From NCBI RefSeq assembly GCF_007655135.1, contig NC_045130.1, forward strand, positions 14,942,001-15,006,000: 64,000 nt of DNA. Direction: 5' to 3'. Both the position numbers and the translations under genes were made by a program. This stretch comes from Punica granatum. Its lineage: Eukaryota; Streptophyta; Magnoliopsida; Myrtales; Lythraceae. Below are positions 48,420 to 60,864 of the stretch, piece by piece. The notes under the pieces are model-generated. The model was not told where the DNA came from. It did no database searches and was given only the letters and a program-made list of their open reading frames with translations. How positions within the stretch are numbered: position 1 is the stretch's first letter; the number at the start of each line of letters is the position of its first letter.

Positions 48420-51224
48420 ATTCGTCGAGAAAATGAATTCCCAGATTAATGATCGGCAAGTGGAGGAACCATTGGACCATATGCATGGAAGTTGCTTCCC
48501 ATAGGCACATTTTAACTTCTCTTGGTCGCATCTTTCCTTTGTTCTGAATCAAGATAGAAGTTGGACATTTGGACTGCGAACAATATCACAACCATGATAG
48601 GTACAAATGCGTATAGTTGAGATCTCTTAGCATGTTGATCCAAAAAAATTATGAATTGGAGCAAAATGCCATCAATGTCCCTAGTCTTATCTTACAGAGC
48701 TGAATCAGATAAAACATATGTCAGCCTAGTTGGGTAACTATGCACACGAGCGACAGGGGAGACTTCCAAACATAAATAAAAAGCATCTCAGGGCAAATTG
48801 AACACTTGCAATCCATTTTTCGCAGCATCATCACTGTGAGCTGTTCATAGACGATGACAGAGAAAAGACAATGATGCCATAAGTAACTAACTTTACGAGA
48901 TTCAGGTAACTCGGTTGAGAGTCAAAGTCAAAGGTTCTGTCTTGGAGATAACTGGACAGGTGGAATCTGTGGAAGTCGTGATCAGGACTCAGGATAGCTA
49001 GGCTTGTGTAACCAGCATAAGCGCCGGTTGTGCTATTATAATCAGTCAGTCTCGTGTTCCTAATATACAGCTCCGGGCCCCCGCATTACATGGATGGCAA
49101 GAGCGATCAGTTCGATGGTATGATGCCAGAGAGCTGATACTGTAACCTGCAGCCGTGTAAACACGAGGAACTAGACTCAGATTGCCAGAAATACCGAAGA
49201 GACTTGGACCAACCAATATCCAATTACAGAAAGAAAGTTTCCCTAGTAAGTCTCAGACATCCAGTTATTGAGGAGCCATATTGGCTTGTCACATTGCCAC
49301 TTGGTATACCCTTTATATATAAGATTTTCTGCACCGAGTGGCAGCTTCACTCTGATAGAGTTGCGGGCAGTGAATGTAACTGCCGTAGTTGGGGAAACAA
49401 TGGACGAATTTATGTATGTACGACTGACCACAAAAGCGAAAAGGATTTTGATTTAAAATATGTAACCTCAAAATTTATCTATAAAAATACAATTTCTCAA
49501 AATAAATGTCTGTAAAAAACTTTTCGATATAAATAGTAACAAAAAGAAAAATCTATTATATGTAATAAGTATGTTTAAATATTGAACAATTTTGAAATAT
49601 TAATATATAAATCTATTTAAAAATTATTAAAAATACATGATTTGCGTGTTTTTCCAAAATATCTATTACAATTTTTTAGAATTTGATATTGAAGAACATG
49701 TAATATATTTTCTAAGTAATATCATTTTTCATTCATATTTAGTATTATGATACATTTTTCAATTATTTTGAATTTGTTATTGTATGGACTAATATTTGAA
49801 TGCTTTCAATTTAAAAATATATATAGCTTAATAAAAATTTCAATTATAATATCAAAATTTTTAAAAATTCATCTAAAAATAATCACTCTAACAATAACAT
49901 ATACATCACAATGGGCAAAAAAAAAAAAGCTAGTGCAATATATTTTAATTCCATACAGAGGTTGCATGTGCATGCAATAAATTAATATGATAAGGGTAGA
50001 TGCCACGCTACCCCTTAAGTTTTGCAAAATGCCCTAAAAAAAGAAAAGCTCTACCATAAAAAAAAAAAAAGTAGCAAAATGCGGCGCCATCCCATATCTT
50101 GTAATAGGTGCTTTTGAAGATATGGCAGTTGATTTTTTTTTTCTGTGAATTATGGCAATTGACTTAGTATGACTAGACTCGTACCTGTGCTACGCGCGGT
50201 ATTACAAAAGCATTTTATGTGATCGCTTGAAATATGTCTAATAAAATGAAATTTATTTTTTAACTGTTCTTTTAAAATATAATTATTTTTACAACTTTTT
50301 CAAAATATATAGACATTTTATAGGGGCTTAAAGAAGAAACTTATTTATTTTTTATTAGTTTTAATATTAACTCACGATGAAAATTTAAAAATAAAATAAA
50401 ATAGTTGAAAAAGTAAAGAAAGAAAAGGGGAGGAAGCGTTGAGAGACAAAGGCTTGATTTGGAGTGCCATCGCTAATGGAGAAGTATTGAAACAAATTGT
50501 TGAAAAATAACTACTGATTTTGAAACAAGTTAAAGGGTTTGCAATAAACTAATTTAAAACTGTTGAAAGTAAGAAAAATAATTATTAATATTTGAAATAG
50601 AATAAGAATAAGTATATTTCATAAGTATTTACTAACCTGTTTGAGAAAATCATATTTACAACCGCAATTTTGGTCCAAAAGACAGTTTTAAAAACTCTTA
50701 CCAAACATCAAATCTACATAAAATTATAAGGAAAATTGATTATAAAATCTCTCGCCGCACTCCAAATGACTAAAAGAGATTTAAAGAGGAGAAAAAGATT
50801 ATGGAGAAAGTGGAAAGTTACTTAGGGGGTTGACAAAAATATGAATTTACCATTTCATCCTTTTAACTTTGAATAATTTAATTTTTATTAAGTTACATTA
50901 ACTATTTTATTTTGAAAAATAGGAATGTTATCACAACTACCCTACTTCTCCTATCCGTAATATAAATTAATAATAACGAAAACGATATTAATGCATTGGT
51001 GAAGAAAAAAGAGGGAGCGGGAGAAATTAAGGGAAGGTTGAGAATGGGTAGTTGAAGAAAATTTGAAATTACTTATTTACCCATAATTTCCTTCTAATCT
51101 AACGATTATCAATTTTTAAAAATTTTATTTTTGATGGACAATTATGGGAGAAGCTAAGCTAGACAAACTAATTTCCTTCTCACATATAATCTAGAATCAT
51201 GCCCACGCTATGCACAATTTTTCG
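48420..51224. other. FMO-B downstream flank, colinear with segment A
   Basis: 48420-49440 matches 32461-33546. At about 49445 the match jumps to segment A position 36612, so about 3.07 kb of A (the YSL element and tandem repeat) is absent here. The rest matches A to about 38440. It includes the Helitron-like motif at 50172-50199. No gene is recognised. Confidence 0.6.
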
Positions 51225-51799
51225 TAATTTTTTGGGTTAATTGTACCATATAGTTTAATATTGATACTTATTTGCAGATCTATCCAAACCTTGATTTTTT
51301 TTTCTCTGAAGTATCTTAACGTTTACAGTTTGGTTTTAAATCTATCCCATCGTAAAACTTCCCGTCTATTTTTTTACGGAATGCTGACGTGGCCCGTTAT
51401 GTGGAGAGTGTGTGGGTTTCAAATCTATCCCAACCTTTTGATGCGGCAAAAAAGGGCAATTTTATGTTATTTAGGCATTTTTGCAATTTTATGTTATTGG
51501 GCGTTTTTGTAATTTTTAGGAAATAGTTTATTTTACGGAATAGTTTATTTCCTTCGTTATAATTTCGTTTAAGCCTATTTACGCGTTGTAAACCCTATGG
51601 CTAAATATGGTAGTTTTTGGATAAATAAAATTTCGAGAGAATATTTTCTATATTTTTTCAAATTCGGCATTGATTGAATCACGAATTTGATGTATATTCC
51701 CTAGTATTCGTAAAATTAACAGGTTATAGAAGTTTGTTTTCTGGCATTCGATCTCGAATTAACAGATTACAATTGTTCTTTAGTTCCGCTGTGTCAACA
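51225..51799. other. Segment B-specific DNA, no gene recognised
   Basis: Replaces sequence present in segment A. AT-rich, with short frames only. It may be part of the LINE-containing insertion that follows. Confidence 0.4.
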
Positions 51800-53470
51800 T
51801 GTCATCTGCAAGACGAGTTGAGACCCCGCCATGATAAGAAAAAATTCCAGACTTTCCAAGAGAAGGATCAATGTAAAAATAAATGCTTTGCAGTCTCAAT
51901 ATCATAATCGCATAGTGGGCAGTTAAGTTGGCTCGAGCTGAGCAGACCTCTTCTTGAAAGAACATCCCTTGTATTGACCTTTTTGTGGGAAGCCAACCAC
52001 GTAAAAAATGACTTTCGGTGGAGCTAAATCGGACCAAGCCATAGAGAAAGAAGTGCCCGACCTTTCCAAAGAAGAAGGATTAGAGAGGAGTCGACAAAAT
52101 GACTTCACCAAGAACTCTCCTGCAACCGATGGCCTCCAAACAATCTTGTCGGGAGAGTCCTGGTATAATTTGTAGGAATCAAGTAGAAGGATTAGGCTAT
52201 CCAGCATATCCGACTCCCAGTCATAAAGGTTCCCCCTCCAAGTGAAGATCCAACGCCAACTTGATTGCTCCCAAAAACCCATATCATGAACATAGGCGTT
52301 TTTATTGAGAGAAATAGTGAAAAGTCTAGGAAAACAATCTCTGAAAGGAGATTCACCAAACCTAGGATCTAGCCAAAATTTGATGTTCTGAGTCACCGTT
52401 CCCTATTAAGATCAATAGGTTCGAGGAAAGAGCATGGCGGACGTGAGGAACAGAAAAGCAAGAATGGAAAATGGAGGACCAAGGAATTTTAGAAGTGGAG
52501 ATACATTGAGAGGGATACCAGGATGAAGAATATGAATTGTGAATATCACATGTGACTTTTTTCCACAGGGAGTCACTTTCAGAGCCAAACCTCCAAAACC
52601 ATTTAACCAATAATGCTCGATTTTTGTTGATAACAGTCCCCAAACCAGCACCCCCACTCTCTTTGGGCAAAGAGATCAAATCCCAACTTGCTAGACACAT
52701 TTTTCTTGAATCAGCACGCCCACCCCCGGGAAAAGATCTGAAAACCTTCTCGAGATTTTGAGCAATTGTTTTGGGAAGGCTATAGAGAACAGACTTCAGG
52801 AGAGTAAGACGAGCGCCTAAAGAGAGAACTTTACCTTTGGATAAGGCGAGCCTAGTCTTCACTTTATCTAAAATAGGTTTCTCTCCGCACATAAATTTCA
52901 AAGAGACCACGAACTCCACACTCGTCTCAAATATGAGCGCACTTCAGCTATCCATCGACAATGAGATATTTCAAATGGCGTGATGTGAATCCACACATAT
53001 ACGTGCGGAAGCATTACCCGCTCTGATACTATCTAAATTCTATCGGTCTTATATGGGCTTGAACTCAATTTTCAACTTAAAAGCTCTAACTGATAAATTG
53101 TGATACAAAATCTCTTATAAATCCATTAATTTCTTCTTAACTTTTCTGTGTGAAATTTTTTATTCTCAACCACGCTGGCCTAGTCTTCACTTTATCTAAA
53201 ACAGGCTTTCACATGGAAAGATTTTTTATAGAGAAGCCAAGAGGCAGACCGAGATAAGCAATGGGAAAAGCTCCAGATCTGCACTTCAAGTCATTTGCAA
53301 ATCAAACAACCTGATATTGGTGAACCCCAATGCCCACAAGGGAGCTTTTGAAAAAATTCATCTTCAGCCCTGAGATTAAGTCAAAACATCCCAAAATCCT
53401 TTTCTATATTTTCGAGAAACGGAAATCATTAGGGCAAAAGATAAGGGTGAGCCAAACCACCCAATCATTT
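51800..53470 (-). pseudogene. LINE (L1-type) reverse transcriptase C-terminal relic
   Basis: Read on the minus strand: 53470-53190 resembles the end of the RT domain (FFKSSLVGIGV, AYLGLPLGFSIK); then, after an inserted block, KPILDKVKTRLALSKGKVLS, LTLLKSVLYSLPKT, GGAGLGTVINKNRALLVKWF (52919-52362), and the zf-RVT region SLNKNAYVHDMGFWEQSSWR, WRPSVAGEFLVKSF, AWSDLAPPKV (52396-51923). Stops and frameshifts separate the blocks. The endonuclease and the RT catalytic core are absent. Confidence 0.85.
52930..53190 (-). repeat. LTR retrotransposon relic nested in the LINE
   Basis: On the minus strand, an LTR-like stretch with the common phrase GAGCTTTTAAGTTGAAA is followed by TAGTATCAGAGCGGG (53018-53032), one base from the canonical initiator-tRNA primer binding site. 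The block lies between two copies of CCTAGTCTTCACTTTATCTA (about 52850 and 53180) belonging to the LINE. No coding sequence. Confidence 0.5.
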
Positions 53471-53795
53471 TTAATTTTTTTGCTGATATTATGTGCTAAC
53501 ATAACAATTTCATAATATTCTTAATTGAAAAAAAAAATTATAAGTCCCGGTGAGCTTCCTCTCGTTATGTGGGAGGGAAACTTGCTCACCGTCCACAAAC
53601 CCCTCTAGCGAGATCACCGGCTACCTCATGAGTCATAAACCACCGACTGAGAGGCCTCTCCAACGGCCACCACGTACTGTAGGATAGATCCCTGACTAAC
53701 ACACTAGATGAGATTTTAAATTCACTAACAACCCCAAAATGGCCAAGGCTTTCAAACCCAAACCCGCACGACCTCTGCTTTGTCCTATTTCAGTT

Positions 53796-53803
53796 GGCTG
53801 TAT
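53796..53803. other. Empty target site of the hAT derivative
   Basis: GGCTGTAT, present once in segment B, corresponds to the duplicated GGCTATAT / GGCTACAT flanking the 39218-40661 element in segment A. Flanks match on both sides. Confidence 0.85.
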
Positions 53804-54249
53804 GCACCGCCATGTTCCGAATTTTCGCAAGTTTCGGTAGTCCCTGACATACAAAGGTTAGAAAGGGTATAAGTTAAAGGGCAATTGTAAGCACCTTCAT
53901 TAAATTAATGAGAGGTACTAAAAATAAATGAACGAATCTCAAATTGATCCTCCAATTCCTATATACATAGAGAAAATATTAGGTGGGACTTAGCACTTAC
54001 ACGGTGATATATAATTCCTCGTTTAGTATCTTACACATTGTTCACTTGAGAATAATATTATATTTTTATTTTGGCGTTTGATTTGATTGGAACTAACATG
54101 TGTTACCTTGATGTTAATTCCGCTTAATATTTTCTCATAAAGATGTTTTTTTAAAAAATTAATTAATAAAAAATAAAATTTTGAGGGTAAAAATAGAAAC
54201 GAGAGGGCGGCCAAGGGGGGCTGAGTGGAGACAGAGAGTGGGAGACCTA

Positions 54250-54487
54250 CTTGTTTGGTTTCAAAATGTGATTTTAAAATCACATTTTAACTTAATTCTA
54301 CTAACAACAAAATAAAATAACTCATACAAAGTCAAAAAGTGAGCCCATTTATACCACTATTTTTTCACAACAAAACAAAATAACTCGTACAAAGTCAAAT
54401 GATGGGCCCTATACATAACCATTTATGCCACTATTTTTCAAAATCAAAATCTAATTTTAAAATCCTATTTTGAAACCAAACGCAACA
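54250..54487. mobile_element. MITE-like insertion 1 in segment B
   Basis: About 240 bp absent from segment A. Ends ACTTGTTTGGTTTCAAAA and the inverse TTTTGAAACCAAACGCAA are complementary. AT-rich, non-coding. The target duplication is not resolved, so the superfamily is left open. Confidence 0.65.
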
Positions 54488-54766
54488 TAATGATTTGGAA
54501 TGGGATGGACAATCATTTGTTGTATGTACAACTTAATATTTTGAGCTTAATAATAATTTGTTGATGGACAATCATTTTTGTACGTACAACTTAATAATTT
54601 GTGACTTATATATCGGTTCGAGCTTTTTCTGCAATGACTTTTCGAAAAATAAAAGTAGAAGGAATGCTTTCCCTTTGGGAAAAAAAAACTAGATATAGGC
54701 TCGCTCTTTGCACGCTTGTATAAGAAAATTAATACATCAAAAAAATTATCTAACAAATCGGAAAGC

Positions 54767-54962
54767 TAGCTTGTTTGGTTTGTGGAAATAATTTTAAAAT
54801 CATGATTTTGATTTTAACTATACCCACTACACAACAAAAGCACACGATTCCCAAGTCAAATTTATAATACAATCTCATTTGTCTTTTTCCACAATCAAAA
54901 TCAAAATCAAAATCAAAATCAAAATCAAAGTTACTTTAACTCTGAAACCAAACGCTCCCTTA
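54767..54962. mobile_element. MITE-like insertion 2 in segment B
   Basis: About 195 bp absent from segment A. Ends GCTTGTTTGGTTTG and GAAACCAAACGCTCCC are inverted and related to insertion 1. It contains an (AATCAA)n run. A 3-bp duplication as in PIF/Harbinger elements is possible but not clear. Confidence 0.6.
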
Positions 54963-56770
54963 AATTTTTTGAAAAAAATTACTGTATTCGTGAATGGAGA
55001 TTTTCTTTTATTTTTCATGAACAATTTTAATATATAATTGAAATTTTGATATTATATTTAATTATGATAATTAGATGTAGACCTAAATGTTAAGCAAATT
55101 AAACACATCGTTCAACTTATCAAACAAATTTTTATTATCCAAATATTTGTTAATGAATCAATAATTTTTTTTATTTATCAAGAAAATATTGATACGTATC
55201 CATGAATCGATAATAAATAAATTACCCGAATAATTAAAAAGATGATCAATAACAAATTGAGGCTTTCAAAACAGTATATTGTGGCGCATTTTCGTACTGC
55301 CTCTCCGCTTCTATATATTAATTGAAGTAAATAGAAAAAATGCCCAATATGTAATCCCCAATTATTTTAATGATATAATATATCTAAAATTTATTTATAT
55401 TATTTTAAATTATTTTAACTTTCTTAAATATATATATTACTGTAATGATATAAAATTCCTAAAATGTACTGACCAACATTGCCCACTTAATTCGTAGTAT
55501 CAAATATGTCAACTATATTATAGCATCTGAGAATAATGTGGAATGAATTAAAAATAATTTTGAAAATTATATAGATATATAAAGATATGAAGGATAAGGC
55601 ATATGAATTAATATGGATCATCCTTGCAAAAACTGTAGTAATTTGTTCAGAAAAATATTATATAGATGACAGAATTATCGAGAACTCTAAAAAATATATA
55701 TATGAAAAAGTTACGGCTCATATGAAGAAGGAAAATAAAATAGGGAAACTTTTGAAAAGACAAAATATTAAACTAATCAATCATTTATTGCCGTATGTCA
55801 AGCAAATAAGAATAATATTAATGTTTCTTCTATAAAAAAAGGGGTGTACATATCTTCCATAATTTATAAATATATAGATAGATAATAAATATTATACAAA
55901 GAAATAAACAAATACGTGACACCTGTAAGTGCGACAAAAAATCTTAGTAATAACTAGGAAAAAAACTCGCTCGATGGCGCGGGTCTTCAAAAAAGCTTTC
56001 AGTCAACAATAATTTTTTTCTCATGATCAAAATGTGAGAAAGGATATTAGTAATATTGAAAAAAAATATATTAAATTGATATAGTGTGGCTTATTTTCAA
56101 ATAAATAGAGTAGTTTAATTTCACAACTGTCTTAACTTAATTAACATATAGATGTGGAAGAAAAGAAAATGAGAAATTTAATCAAACAATACGATAAGTA
56201 TATAAAGGCAAGAGCGTATACTAATTTTTTATATACAAATATACCATATATTTTTATATTACACATGAAATTTCCATTATTTATCTATAAATAAGATTTT
56301 TGTTCAGCGAATTCCTCTTGAAAAGCATACATGAATATAGGGAAAAAAGACCAAAATCTACTTTAAAAGTATATGGAGTGAAGAAGAATGACATAAATAA
56401 ATTTTATGAAATTAACTCATTTTTACGTGCCAAAAAATAATTAACTCATACTATTATATCATATATATTAATTTTTTAAGATTGATTAGTTGAGATCTTA
56501 TAATTTTAAAAAATTATGAGTTATGATTTTATATATAGAGAGAGAGTGATTTAATAATAATAATAATTTTTTGCTTATAAAAAAAAAGAAAAGATAGACC
56601 AAATAATTAGAGATTGATTAGACCCAAAGGCATTCCAACATAAAAATATCCTAACACTTCAATAGCACTCACTTCGTTGTTATTTCTCTATAAATTTATA
56701 AAGACGAAAATTACGTGCAGTGCCATTTTGAGGAAAAAATGCTCATGATTATTAAAATGATACTGTACTT

Positions 56771-57425
56771 TTTTTTTTGTTGGTATATTAGTTGATTAGG
56801 ATGCTGGTCTGTTAGTTGATGAGGATGTAAGTTATATGAGGATGGAAGGTGGATGGTTGTGCCGGGAGGGTTAGAACTAGATGATGGCAAGGAGTTGCAG
56901 ATTTGTTTTTATTTTCTTTGTGTTGATCCAAATTCCTCCTTTTATGTGTAAACATGCCATTATGCAATAAAGTATGGATGATGATTGCCATCATTTGTTC
57001 AGGAGTCCTTGTTGAAATTCAGTTGGTATCCTTCTGAATGGTTTAATGCATGTGTTATATAAGACCAAATAATGTTGCCATAAAGTGTGAGCAAATGACC
57101 AAACTGTGCAAAACCATAAATATAATTATAAATAGATTGATGCTAACATAAGTGTTCAAATGGTCAGATAAACATTTGAAGACCACAAAATAAAGTAACA
57201 ATTGGTCTCAAAATGACCACCTGACCATCATTGACCATCACCTATAAGCATTTCACCTGTGCAACTAAACAGGTGGTGATCTATACAAAAACAGACCCTT
57301 TTGTCACCATATTCCTATTCCTATACCATGTTCAATGTCATTCACATCATAATCTTAAACTGTACCAAAAAGAACTAAAATAAGTTACTAACTACTACTA
57401 CTGCTTGGTCTCAGAATTCTACCTT
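56771..57425. other. MULE transposase 3' flank
   Basis: Starts with a poly-T run at the segment B border and leads into the last exon of the MULE gene (minus strand). Probably 3' UTR of that gene. Nothing else is seen. Confidence 0.45.
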
Positions 57426-59088
57426 CTACTTCTTCTTCTGAGCTTCTTTGCTGCATGATTGCTGAGTTGGGAAGGTCTGCTTGGAGCTGGATGAGGAGTG
57501 TTGAGCTAGTTTGGCTGCCTTAATCCTTGTGATCCTTGATGCTGCTATGAGTGTCTCACTTGTAACAAGCATTGGTCTATGAGTCCTTGGCATTGCTGGT
57601 GGAACAGACCTTGGCACTGGGGCATTATGAGTCCTTGGCATTGGTGGCGGAACAAATCTTGGCACTAGACTCATTTGCACTGGGGGTGGAGCAGACCTTG
57701 GCATTGAGGCATGTCCATACATTGGGGCCGGTGCAGGAGCAGTCATTGGCATTGTTGGAGCTCTGCGTGGGGGTGGTCTAACTGCTGTTGTCATTGGCAT
57801 TGTTGGGGCCCTGCATGGGAGAGGTCTCACTGCTGTTGAACTGCTGGCAACATTTGGATGACTCATCTGATGCAAAGGCATATGAGCCATGTTGGGAGCC
57901 ACTACAAAAGCAGTAGTGCCACTGGGTCTGTTTTCATGCATTTGTCAAGGACCACCATGTATTGGAAAATGCAAAACAAATGCAATAACAGTACCCTATG
58001 TTGAATGCTAACAAATTTAACAGTAATACCATATGCTGATTGTTAATGCCATGAATTGGGATGAAAACTGGTGGGGGCTTTACTGCTGGGCCTGAACTCC
58101 AAGTGTAAATGCTGCTTGATGAGATTTGATTGTTCTATAATCATCAAAATTCTCATGGTCTCAAAATAAGCTCATAATAAGCATGATAATGGAAAAAAAA
58201 TGGATAAAAACCAAACCTGTTGTGACTGCATTATCGACTTTGCAGCATCTGCATTATCGCCAGTTACCTGGTTTGTTCCGGCCACAGATTTGCCCTGTTC
58301 AAAACCATGAAAAAAGGAAAAAGTTATGTCATATATTATTCTTTTGTATCTAAGTAGTAAGTCAGTATATACCTTATTCTGTGCATTTGGTTTTGCTTTT
58401 CTCTGCTTCTTGTTTACTATGCCAGTACATGTACCCTTGTTGTGCCCAGAGTTGCCACACTTGGAGCATGTGATCGCCTTGTATTTCCTCTTAGCCTTAT
58501 ATGGATTAGGTGGCACATCTCTCTTCTTATTTCTCTTCTTTTTGGGTTTACCACCGCCTTTGCCATAATTTGGTGGTAGTATTGGATCTAGGCCAGTCTT
58601 ATCCCACTGGTTTTGTCCTCTCACTGGATGAATGAAAGGTCTATATATTCTTTCCCGTGTCTCTTTAGAGTAGTATTCATGAACAAATTTTTCAGTATCT
58701 ATTCCATCGTGTTTTTTAAACTGATCGGGAATGGGAAAACCACCTCCATGATCCTCTTCATCACGTTCTTCATCCCTTGATATAGGATCCTCAACTCTTG
58801 CCCGGGCCCTGCCAACTGTTTGCGACTCCACATTCTCTAGATTAATTTCAATACCATGATGAGCCCTCCATTTTGGCTTTCTCTGTCTCGAGGATTGAGT
58901 ATATTCCCACTTTCAATCCTATCTAGAAGTTGTGCCATCAATTCCTCTTCATCATCTTCTTCTCCGCACTCATCTGGTCCAGGTTCACATGCAGCATCCT
59001 CAGAATCATCAGAAACAGTCTCATTTCTTGCATCACTGCCAAACTCACTCTCACTGTCTTCGCCAGACCAATCACTTCCTTCCACCAT
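57426..59088 (-). pseudogene. MULE transposase gene lacking its catalytic core
   Basis: Minus strand. It begins MVEGSDWSGEDSESEFGSD at 59088, just after an intron acceptor, with a strongly acidic N-terminus. It then passes through a frame change near 58836 into a region ending KFVHEYYSKETRERIYRPFI, HPVRGQNQW, LDPILPPNYG and a CCHC knuckle (CSKCGNSGHNKGTC), the normal C-terminus of plant MuDR-type transposases. Likely exons follow at 58294-58217 and 58134-58030, and a last exon (57941-57426) rich in Pro, Met and Ala with PTMPMT-like repeats; its exact acceptor is unresolved. The MULE DDE domain and SWIM finger are missing between the first two blocks, so it cannot catalyse transposition. Its leader lies in the right inverted repeat. 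Confidence 0.8.
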
Positions 59089-59887
59089 TATCTGAATATA
59101 AACAATGAATAAAAGAAGCATTGTCAATATAAACAAATAAGAGACAGGACAGCGAAAAACAATGTACTTCCAAAAGAATAAACAAACAATGTCATCAACC
59201 CCAAGACCCATAAAAGACGCGCATGGACCACACCCACAACACGCGGAGGAAAACAAACTTACTTTAGTGTAAAGGAGCATTCATTGACCTCGATCCCTCA
59301 AATGCGTGGTCGACTTCTGCTTCACTGACCACAATCGCAAGCCTCTCCTCTGCTCCCTCTTGCGCAGCTCTGAAATCAGGCACTGATGTCAAGATATGGA
59401 ATTCGCGCCATAGAGAAAGGCTTTAATCAGGGAAAAGCAACGTCGTTTGCCTCGGCCTAGGAGAAGAGAGCAGAACTACGTCGTTTTACAGGCTTATGTG
59501 GCAGAAAATTAACGTCGTCGTGTCCAGGTCATCGTGCACCTGTTATTTCCGTTTTGGGCAAGTGACGTCGGGACCCATCTATTAGATGGAATTTGAATTG
59601 GAGGAGTAAATTGTTGAAAAAATTAATTGAGGTAGTCAACTGTTGGCTACTGAATAATTTGCGGAGTAAACTCTTAGCGGACTCTTATATTAATTAAGTC
59701 AACAGCTTTCCCAATATTTAAACAATATTTTCCACGTAATGATCCCACAAGGTATTGAATTATATACAAGTTTTGCGATAAAAAGAGATCTTCAATCATA
59801 CGATTATGATCTGATAATATATATATTAAATATAAAATATATCAAGATAACGTGGATCTATCTATCCAGGTTTTTTTTTTTTAGTAT

Positions 59888-60864
59888 ACTATCATTTTGA
59901 TACATGAAATTTACAGCATATATTATATATGCTACCAATATGGTCGTTGAACTTCAATTCTGGTTATTAAAATGGTCCGAAGTTAAATGTGACTGACGAA
60001 AAATTTACGTAGTGTCATATGTGGCTTAAATAATGGCGTCATAAAAATTAATAAAAAATCCCATTGAATCAAAACAGCGTTGCGTTGTACTATTCTTAGG
60101 GTTTTATATTTTTAATTATTAAAACAGAAAGGGAAAAAAAAAAAAAAGGAAAGAAGATGGAAAGCAGGGACCTCGGGTGGGGCTCAAGCTCCCCCCGTCG
60201 GCAACCTCCCTCGAAGGCAAGGTTGCCGAAGTTTCCCTGTTCCCTCTCTTAGGGTTTCTAAGAGATAGAACAGTGGGGGAGCTTGGGTGGGAGGTTTTAA
60301 GAAAAATCTAAAAACGACATCGTTTTAAGCAATGCGACTCACAATGATGTCGTTTAAAAATGTTTCAAAAAATTAACTTGATAGAATGTCATTTTGGAAA
60401 ATGCGACCCAAAACGAAAAGAGAGAGAGAGTAGACAGTGAAGCTCCACTCTGGGCTCCCCCCGATGACCTCCCCCTAAAGCGAGGTCGCCGGTGACCTCG
60501 CCTTAGGGGGAGATCGCCGACCGGAGAGCCCATCCAAGCTCCCCCATTCAGAAAGAGATAGGGACAAATGAGGGGAGCCCAAGTGGGGTTCCCACGCCTG
60601 GACCTCTCTCTTTTTTTAATAATTAAAAAATATTTTTAGAATAAATCAATACTACGTCGTTTTGATCTGATGAGTTCTTTTATTAATTTTTTTTTGACGT
60701 TGTTAAGCCACGTAGAACGTTACATAAGATTTCTATCAGTCTTTAACATTGAACCATTTTGACAGGTGGAATTGAAACTTAGGGGCCATATTAGTGGCAA
60801 AATTTCTTGGATGACCAAATTGACGACAACGGTAAACCTCATGTATCAAAATGTTAGTTTACTC
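59888..60864. mobile_element. Non-autonomous long-TIR element, about 0.98 kb
   Basis: Imperfect inverted repeats of about 210 bp: CATTTTGATACATGAAATTT at 59892 faces CATGTATCAAAATG at 60840, with further matching blocks inward (TTCAATTCTGG..AAAATGG and AAAACGACGTAGT-like). The GC-rich middle contains direct and inverted copies of gene-like CTCCCC/GGTTGCC text and one strong hairpin. MULE-type is likely from the repeat length; flanks are T-rich and a target duplication is not certain. Confidence 0.65.
60463..60518. repeat. GC-rich hairpin
   Basis: Arms of about 25 bp (60463-60487 and 60494-60518) are complementary with three or so mismatches around a 6-base loop. They lie inside the long-TIR element and have no following T-run to suggest a terminator. 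Confidence 0.75.

Larger units (their letters stand above)
44557..56770. repeat. Segment B: second copy of the FMO-bearing segmental duplication
   Basis: Direct copy of 21604-43227 without the three large A-specific blocks. It begins CAATTCGTTACATCAT directly after a CT-rich tract and ends ATGATACTGTACTT directly before a poly-T run and the MULE transposase 3' region. Both borders fall inside the MULE rather than in host DNA. Confidence 0.9.
43707..59684. mobile_element. Mutator-like element (16 kb) enclosing segment B and an FMO gene
   Basis: Inverted repeats of about 280-290 bp (43707 to about 43995; about 59405 to 59684) begin CAGTTCGCTAACAG and end CTCTTAGCGGACTC and share long blocks such as GACGATGACCTGGACA and AAGCCTGTAAAA. 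The 9 bp immediately outside are TCATATTAA (43698-43706) and TTATATTAA (59685-59693), one mismatch apart. Inside, from right to left: a 5' leader and core-deleted MULE transposase gene on the minus strand, then segment B (44557-56770), then about 560 bp of non-coding DNA and the left repeat. The ends are well supported. That the whole interval moved as one unit is inference. Confidence 0.75.

Noticed and set aside
21604..56770. Simple head-to-tail tandem duplication
   Set aside because: A plain tandem model predicts that DNA after segment A also follows segment B or that the copies abut; instead B is bordered on both sides by MULE sequence. Kept only as an alternative that needs an extra deletion.
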